From: a virus
DNA length: 24,218 nucleotides
Direction: 5' to 3' (one strand)
Virus record (IMG/VR): IMGVR_UViG_3300033571_015141
Span: 1-24,218 of that record
Shown here one piece after another: positions 20,313 through 24,218 of the stretch. How positions within the stretch are numbered: the stretch's first letter is position 1; the number at the start of each line of letters is the position of its first letter. Under the pieces are notes generated by a model. That model was given only the letters and a program-made list of their open reading frames with translations. It did no database searches and had not been told where the DNA came from. The position numbers were made by a program, and so were the translations under genes.

Positions 20313-20867
20313 TTACCAGACTCCCGTAACGGACTCGCTGGCCAGGAGCGTCTCGAAGGCGAAGGGCAGCTCGGCCGGCTGCGAACCGTCGGTCACCACG
20401 AGCTCGCGGTTCGAGTAGAGGTGCCCGACGTAGAGCAGAATCGCGGAGCGGAGCTGCGGGGCGAGCGGCTGGCCGCCGGCCCAGAACGTCACGACCAGCG
20501 GCAGGGCCTGGGGCGTCGAGAGCGTCACGGTCGCCGGCCGGCTGTCGGAGTCGACCTCGTAGGCGGTGGAGGACACCGCGACGGCGTCGGCCGTGATCGT
20601 GAGCGTATGGTCGACGTCGAGCAGGAGGGGAGGGGAGGGCAGCTCGAGGACGTTGCCTTCGCCGCTGTAGGTCGCCCGCAGCCGCCGCTTGACCAGGGAG
20701 ACTCCGAGCCGCTTCTCGACCAGGGCACGGCCCGCGGAGATCAGGGACGCGATCAGGCGGTCGTCGTCCGTCTGGTCGGCAGACAGCCGCAGGTGAAGCC
20801 GGGCCTCGGACAGCGTCACCGGCTCGACCGTCGGATGCGTCACGACGACCACTGAGCGGGGAAGCAT
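20313..20867 (-). CDS. Head-tail connector protein, gp6/gp8-like
   Basis: A 184-residue protein. The helical N-terminus carries the family pattern of phage connectors (VEPVTLSEARLHLRLSADQT, DDDRLIASLISAGRALVEKR, LGVSLVKRRL). The middle is beta-rich and the C-terminus is helical (APQLRSAILLYVGHLYSNRE). These proteins form a ring beneath the portal. Position between capsid and closure genes fits. Confidence 0.85.
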   Translation of the reverse strand: MLPRSVVVVTHPTVEPVTLSEARLHLRLSADQTDDDRLIASLISAGRALVEKRLGVSLVKRRLRATYSGEGNVLELPSPPLLLDVDHTLTITADAVAVSSTAYEVDSDSRPATVTLSTPQALPLVVTFWAGGQPLAPQLRSAILLYVGHLYSNRELVVTDGSQPAELPFAFETLLASESVTGVW

Positions 20868-20876
20868 GGCGGGCTC

Positions 20877-21062
20877 CTATCGGACTTCGGCAGCTTGCGG
20901 GCCGGGCGCGACCGCCCGCTCCGAGACCTGCGGCAGGACCGTTTGCCGGTCCGGAACCGCGACTCCCGACTCCCCGAGGACCTTTGCGAGCTCCGGCGTG
21001 GCCGTGATGACCTGGCCGGCCTTGTAGCCGCGATACGCCTTCAGGAGTCGGATGTTTTCCAT
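20877..21062 (-). CDS. Small head-region protein, 61 aa
   Basis: The ATG at 21060-21062 (MENIRLLKAYRGYKAGQVI) is preferred; an in-frame start at 21122 would read through a 12-bp hairpin and near the capsid gene. The sequence looks like a small beta-hairpin/helix protein (AYRGYKAGQVITATPELAKV then LGESGVAVPDRQ). Such proteins are common between capsid and connector genes. The exact role is unknown. The Pro/Ala-rich end is probably disordered. Confidence 0.6.
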   Translation of the reverse strand: MENIRLLKAYRGYKAGQVITATPELAKVLGESGVAVPDRQTVLPQVSERAVAPGPQAAEVR

Positions 21063-21076
21063 AGGTGCAGGCAAGA

Positions 21077-21106
21077 GCCCGGGGCGGCGTCCGTGCCGCC
21101 CCGGGC
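21077..21106 (-). terminator. Strong hairpin after capsid gene
   Basis: GCCCGGGGCGGC and its exact complement flank a 6-base loop in the 62-base gap between the capsid gene and the small head gene. This is the position where phages reduce transcription after the highly expressed capsid gene. There is no clear U-tract on the minus strand, so partial termination or mRNA stabilisation is possible. Confidence 0.55.
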
Positions 21107-21124
21107 CTTGAGCCTTTGTCACGA

Positions 21125-22345
21125 TCAGGTCGCGGCGGCCTTGGCCAGCCGGCCGACGAACTCGGGAGCGTGATTGACCACACCGAACCTGGTGTTAGCG
21201 ACAAAAAGTACCTGCCGGTTCCGCATCAGGATCTCGCGGCCGGCTTCGATCTCGAGGCCGTTGGCCTTGAGGCCGACGGCGGTCGCCATCGAGAAGTCGC
21301 CGTAGAGGGCGAGCGTGTTAGTGGGGAGACCCTTCACGATGTAGACCGGTGCCCCGAAGATGCTCGGCACGATCCGGCCGCCGCCGACGGTCAGCGTCGT
21401 CTGCTGCGCCGACCAGAGCTTCATCAGGTCGACCCATCCCGCCCGCGAGCAGACCCACGAGGCCGAGCCCATGATGGCCTCGTCCACCTTGCCGACGACG
21501 TCGGCCAGGTTGTTGACGGTCGTCGACGCGTTGTTCGCGACCGTGATGGTGTTGCCCGCCGCCACCGCGCCCGCGAGACCCGTGATCGACGGGTTCGACG
21601 CGTTGCCGCCGAGCCATGCCGCGTCGAACTTGGTCGCGTAGGCCAGAGCGAACCGCTCCGCCACCAGGCCGGCCACGTCGATCGGGCTGTCTTCGATCAG
21701 GCTCCGCGAGATGGCGACGCTCGCTCGCATCTCGTGGAGCGTCAGGGCGGCGGCGCTGGTCGCGATGTCCTGGTCGGTCGTCGCCGTGCCTTCGGCGACG
21801 AAGTTCGCGGTGGCGTCGCCGACCTTCGGGAAGTCGATCTTCTGGGCGTTGGGCCGCACGACCGTCGCGAGCTGGAGCGCGAACGAGCTGTACTGCATCC
21901 GGTTCACGATCGCGTTGTAGAGCTCCTTCACGACGTACTCGGCGCCCAGCGCGTCGTAGGTCGTGCTCGTCTCGCCCATCGCCCGGATTTCGCCGGTGTA
22001 GAGCTGGCGGAGGTAGCCGCCGACGGCGGCCGCGGCCTTCGCCGAGGAGAACGCCTTGACGCCCGAGCGGATCTCGGTCGAGAGGTCCTTCTGCTCCGGC
22101 TCCGGAGCAACCACGCCACGCGCGTCGCTGTCGGAGTGGATCACGGTCCGCAGCGCGGCGAGCTTCGCGTCGAGGGCCAGCTCGCGCTGGACCTCGGCGT
22201 GGATCTTGTCCGAACGGGCCGACAGCTCGTCGATGCGAGCCTGGGCGGTCGAGACCTCGTCGGCGTTGTCCGAGGAGAACGAGCGGAGCGTCTCGAGCTC
22301 GGCGATGACCTTTGCCGACTCGTCCTGGAGCGTGCGGAGCTTCAT
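21125..22345 (-). CDS. Major capsid protein, HK97 fold
   Basis: A 406-residue protein. Residues about 1-70 are a charged coiled-coil delta domain (ESAKVIAELETLRSFSSDNA, AQARIDELSARSDKIHAEVQ) that acts as an internal scaffold and is usually removed by a protease. The HK97 core follows: YVVKELYNAIVNRMQ, a TVVRPNAQKIDFPKVGDATA strand, VAISRSLIEDSPIDVAGLVA for the spine helix region, and the C-terminal FGAPVYIVKGLP and FVANTRFGVVNH parts. It self-assembles into the procapsid. The protease expected to cut the delta domain is not of the usual S78/S14 type in the visible region; a papain-like peptidase lies upstream. Confidence 0.92.
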   Translation of the reverse strand: MKLRTLQDESAKVIAELETLRSFSSDNADEVSTAQARIDELSARSDKIHAEVQRELALDAKLAALRTVIHSDSDARGVVAPEPEQKDLSTEIRSGVKAFSSAKAAAAVGGYLRQLYTGEIRAMGETSTTYDALGAEYVVKELYNAIVNRMQYSSFALQLATVVRPNAQKIDFPKVGDATANFVAEGTATTDQDIATSAAALTLHEMRASVAISRSLIEDSPIDVAGLVAERFALAYATKFDAAWLGGNASNPSITGLAGAVAAGNTITVANNASTTVNNLADVVGKVDEAIMGSASWVCSRAGWVDLMKLWSAQQTTLTVGGGRIVPSIFGAPVYIVKGLPTNTLALYGDFSMATAVGLKANGLEIEAGREILMRNRQVLFVANTRFGVVNHAPEFVGRLAKAAAT

Positions 22346-22444
22346 GTTCGGTGATCCTAATTTCGGGTTGTGGTTTCCGTACCGACCGAAATCATCAGAC
22401 CCAAACGCTCACCGTTGAAGTCGCGCCGGACTACGGTAGGAATT
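22346..22444. other. Gap upstream of capsid gene
   Basis: Ninety-nine bases, less GC-rich than their surroundings, between the structural protein and the capsid start, with no open frame. Such a gap can hold a capsid promoter or leader; no consensus -10/-35 pair is convincing. Confidence 0.35.
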
Positions 22445-23137
22445 TCAGTCAAGCACGCCGGCCAGGCTGACGACCAGAACGGGGTCCGGGTGCGCGGCGT
22501 CGAACGTGGTATCGGTGCCGGCCGCCGTCGCGGCCACGCTCAACGTGACGGTCGATGCCGTCTTCGACGTGATCTTTGCGCCGGCCGGGACGCCGGTCCC
22601 GACGACGATCATCCCGACCTCGAGGGCCGACGTGTCCGAGATCCCGCCGATCACCCGCGAATCGGCGACCGTGTCGCCGACGAACTCCTCGGGCTCGACC
22701 GCGTTGACGAGCTTGATCGTTTTGCTGGTGCCGCCGACGAGCCAGCCGACGCGGTCCATCGCCAGCAGCGTCCCGCCCGGTCCCAGCGTGACCGGCACCG
22801 CATAGAGGTGACTCCACGGGGCGTTCTCCGCGTCGGCTGCGAAGATCTCGACCGAGGTCGTCGTCGACGTATTGTGCACGTAGAACGTCCGAATCTTCCA
22901 AAAATAGAGCGTATCGGAGAGGTTGAACGCGTTGACGGGAAGGCTCGTCAGGTCGAGCGTCTGGGTGCTGTCGTTGACGACCGTCACCTCCCGGTGCCAC
23001 ATGGCGTTTCCCTGTCCCTCGCCGCTGCCGTCGGTCAGCGAGAAGTACGAGTTGATCGCCGGCGCCTGGGAGAACTGCTCGTTCTCCTGCTTGGGGGACA
23101 GCGTGACCTTCGACGTGAACGAGAGGGGCGTGCTCAT
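22445..23137 (-). CDS. Structural protein, probable decoration or head fibre
   Basis: A 230-residue beta-rich protein; its ATG overlaps the upstream stop as ATGA. The N-terminal half is Ser/Thr/Phe-rich (STPLSFTSKVTLSPKQENEQ; FYVHNTSTTTSVEIFAADAE). Near the C-terminus is a motif common in phage surface and fibre proteins: EVGMIVVGTGVPAGAKITSK then TVTLSVAATAAG. It has no enzyme motif. Position just before the capsid gene suggests a head decoration or fibre protein. The function is inferred. Confidence 0.65.
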   Translation of the reverse strand: MSTPLSFTSKVTLSPKQENEQFSQAPAINSYFSLTDGSGEGQGNAMWHREVTVVNDSTQTLDLTSLPVNAFNLSDTLYFWKIRTFYVHNTSTTTSVEIFAADAENAPWSHLYAVPVTLGPGGTLLAMDRVGWLVGGTSKTIKLVNAVEPEEFVGDTVADSRVIGGISDTSALEVGMIVVGTGVPAGAKITSKTASTVTLSVAATAAGTDTTFDAAHPDPVLVVSLAGVLD

Positions 23138-23403
23138 TTCTTATTCCTCTTGCAAGGGCAGGAACTCGGGCAGGGACAGGGTGTACGGTGGCCGTCGCCG
23201 TGGGTGATCGTTCCGGTGCCGCCGCAGTCGGAGCAGCACTTCTCTGGCTTCGGCGCCGGGGCCGGCTCGGGCGGCGCCTCGACGGCCATCGTCGCGCGGG
23301 CCGCCGCCACCGCTGCCGCCGCGCGCGGGGCTTCGCGGTCGATGGCGGCCGGCTCGGCCGACAGCCAGACGAGGAGCGAGATCAGCCATTCGATAAACGT
23401 CAT
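23134..23403 (-). CDS. Membrane-anchored protein with DnaJ-like Cys motif
   Basis: An 89-residue protein. Residues about 3-15 are hydrophobic (FIEWLISLLVWLS); an Ala/Pro-rich, probably disordered stalk follows. The C-terminus carries CCSDCGGTGTITHGDGHRTP followed by CPCPSSCPC. The CxxCGGTG part matches one half of the DnaJ-type zinc-binding CxxCxGxG repeat. A short membrane-attached phage protein with such a domain is unusual. It could help disulfide formation or folding of the Cys-rich structural proteins, but that is a guess. Stop and start overlap the neighbouring gene as ATGA. Confidence 0.65.
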   Translation of the reverse strand: MTFIEWLISLLVWLSAEPAAIDREAPRAAAAVAAARATMAVEAPPEPAPAPKPEKCCSDCGGTGTITHGDGHRTPCPCPSSCPCKRNKK

Positions 23404-23406
23404 GGT

Positions 23407-23670
23407 TCACCAGCCTCGGGAGTGGTCGACGATCTGGTAGCCGTCCGCCCCGATCTCGGGCGACTGGTACAGCCGGTGATCGGGCTGCTCGGCCGGCGGC
23501 TGCTCGGCCACGAGCGCGACCCACAAGAGGCTCTTCGCCGCCCGGGCGATCCAGCGGAGGACGGGCCGGTCGGTCGCCGGCGTCGGCTGGGAGCTCGAGC
23601 AGCTCGACGCGTAGAAGCCGATGGCAAAGGCGGCGATGATGATGAACGCGCAGTTCCGGTCAATCGTCAT
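23407..23670 (-). CDS. Small membrane or lipoprotein-like protein
   Basis: An 87-residue protein coupled to the peptidase gene (ATGA). Residues about 8-22 are hydrophobic (AFIIIAAFAIGFYAS) and are followed by SCSSSQ. The ASSC before the polar region resembles a lipobox but lacks the usual Leu at -3, so a lipoprotein is possible rather than clear. A second hydrophobic stretch (RWIARAAKSLLWVALVAE) lies mid-protein. It could be a spanin- or holin-type protein; no lysis enzyme is visible nearby to support this. Confidence 0.55.
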   Translation of the reverse strand: MTIDRNCAFIIIAAFAIGFYASSCSSSQPTPATDRPVLRWIARAAKSLLWVALVAEQPPAEQPDHRLYQSPEIGADGYQIVDHSRGW

Positions 23671-24218
23671 GGGACCCTCGAATCTTGCGGGGCAGGGGAT
23701 AGCCAGTTGCCGTTATGCAGGTCGCGCCAGCCGAAGCCCTCGACGCTGCCGACCGCGAACGAATCCTCTTGGGCGAGCATCCGCTCGACCACTTCGCGGC
23801 GGACCCAGAACGAGCCGGCAGGCATGTCGGCCGGCCAGGTCGGCCCGCTGATCCAATTCGGTCCCCAGCTATTGAGGCAGAGCAGGGCGTCCGATGGCGA
23901 GCCGTTCGCCTTGTAGCGGACCGCGACGAAACACATCTCGTGAGCCCACTGGCCGGAGGCCGCGGCGTAGCCCTGCTGGTCCCTGGTCGACGCGAAGCCC
24001 TGCATCGACGCGACCGGGATCGCGAAGCCCGCCTCGATCGCGGAGGCCGCCTCGGCCCACGTCTTCACAAGGGCGACGTGTTTCGCCGGGTGCTTCTTCG
24101 CGAGCGTGTCGAGCTTGCCGCGGTCGCCCTGGCCGCCGCAGCCGTAGGCGCCCCACTGCTTCGCCCGGTCGGCGGAGTAGGCCCGGAGGTCGAGGTCGCC
24201 GATCTGCTCGCGGTAGAC
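23667..24218 (-). CDS. Papain-like cysteine peptidase, N-terminus beyond window
   Basis: The frame is open to the right edge (183 residues visible), so the start and the catalytic-Cys half lie outside. An internal GTG at 24068 is not the real start. The C-terminal half matches family C1: an EAGFAIPVA strand, then QWAHEMCFVAVRY with the catalytic-position His (residue 93 from the edge). CLNSWGPNW follows with the catalytic-position Asn (residue 116), then AGSFWVRREVVERMLAQEDS. These enzymes cut proteins with a Cys-His-Asn triad. Since it lies in the head module, upstream of a capsid protein with a delta domain, it may serve as the prohead protease. A host-directed or entry protease is the alternative. 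Confidence 0.78.
   Translation of the reverse strand, partial: VYREQIGDLDLRAYSADRAKQWGAYGCGGQGDRGKLDTLAKKHPAKHVALVKTWAEAASAIEAGFAIPVASMQGFASTRDQQGYAAASGQWAHEMCFVAVRYKANGSPSDALLCLNSWGPNWISGPTWPADMPAGSFWVRREVVERMLAQEDSFAVGSVEGFGWRDLHNGNWLSPAPQDSRVP

Noticed and set aside
21065-22354. 429-aa plus-strand open frame
   Set aside because: It lies opposite the capsid gene, which has clear HK97 features; the plus-strand product is Arg/Gly/Val-rich without motifs.
22370-23440. 356-aa plus-strand open frame
   Set aside because: Antisense to two coupled minus-strand structural genes; typical GC-rich shadow.

Overview
The window is part of the genome of a GC-rich, tailed, temperate double-stranded DNA phage with siphovirus-like gene content. 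It has an HK97-type major capsid protein, head-tail connectors, tail tube proteins, a frameshifted tail-assembly chaperone and a tape measure protein. It also has a replication and recombination module, an integrase and an excisionase candidate. Almost every gene is on the minus strand and packed tightly, with many ATGA, GTGA or TAATG stop/start overlaps. The integrase is the only clear plus-strand gene. The host cannot be named from this sequence. High GC, many Cys-rich proteins and a papain-like peptidase would fit a planctomycete-type host, but that is a weak inference. Terminase, portal and lysis genes are not seen and presumably lie outside the window.

Layout, read right to left (the direction of transcription). 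24218-20313 is the head module: papain-like peptidase (cut by the window edge), two small membrane-associated proteins, a structural protein, the HK97-fold capsid protein, a small head protein and a head-tail connector. 20312-17314 holds the neck and tail tube: head closure/adaptor, HK97 gp10-like protein, DUF3168-like tail terminator, three tandem tail-tube-like proteins, and the gpG/gpG-T pair joined by an A_AAA_AAC slippery site. 17312-12362 holds the tape measure protein, three further tail or structural proteins (one very Cys-rich) and a small Cys-containing protein. 12357-10789 holds three accessory genes, including a calcineurin-like phosphoesterase and a DUF6378-type protein.

10792-9380 is the lysogeny switch: integrase (+), a tRNA-Arg(ACG)-like sequence that is probably the attP core, and an excisionase-like gene (-). 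9294-4899 runs through small proteins, a Sak4-like ATPase, an ssDNA-binding protein with a DDIPF tail, further small proteins, a ParB-like protein and an HNH protein. The ParB/HNH stretch (about 5.1-6.4 kb) is clearly less GC-rich than the rest. 4909-1731 holds a DnaB-like helicase, a winged-helix initiator-like protein with iteron-like repeats in its gene, a secreted protein and a RusA resolvase. 1729-1 holds a small HTH protein, a small structural-type protein and a tail-fibre protein that runs off the left end.

The int/tRNA-like locus lies in the middle of co-oriented phage genes, not at the border with host DNA. The window therefore looks like a free, circular or permuted phage genome carrying attP, not an integrated prophage. 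Sak4, SSB, RusA, DnaB and the initiator form one replication and recombination unit. The most interesting points are the papain-like candidate prohead protease, the iteron-like cluster inside the initiator gene, the tRNA-derived attP, the -1 frameshift, the tail-tube gene triplication and the low-GC ParB/HNH island.
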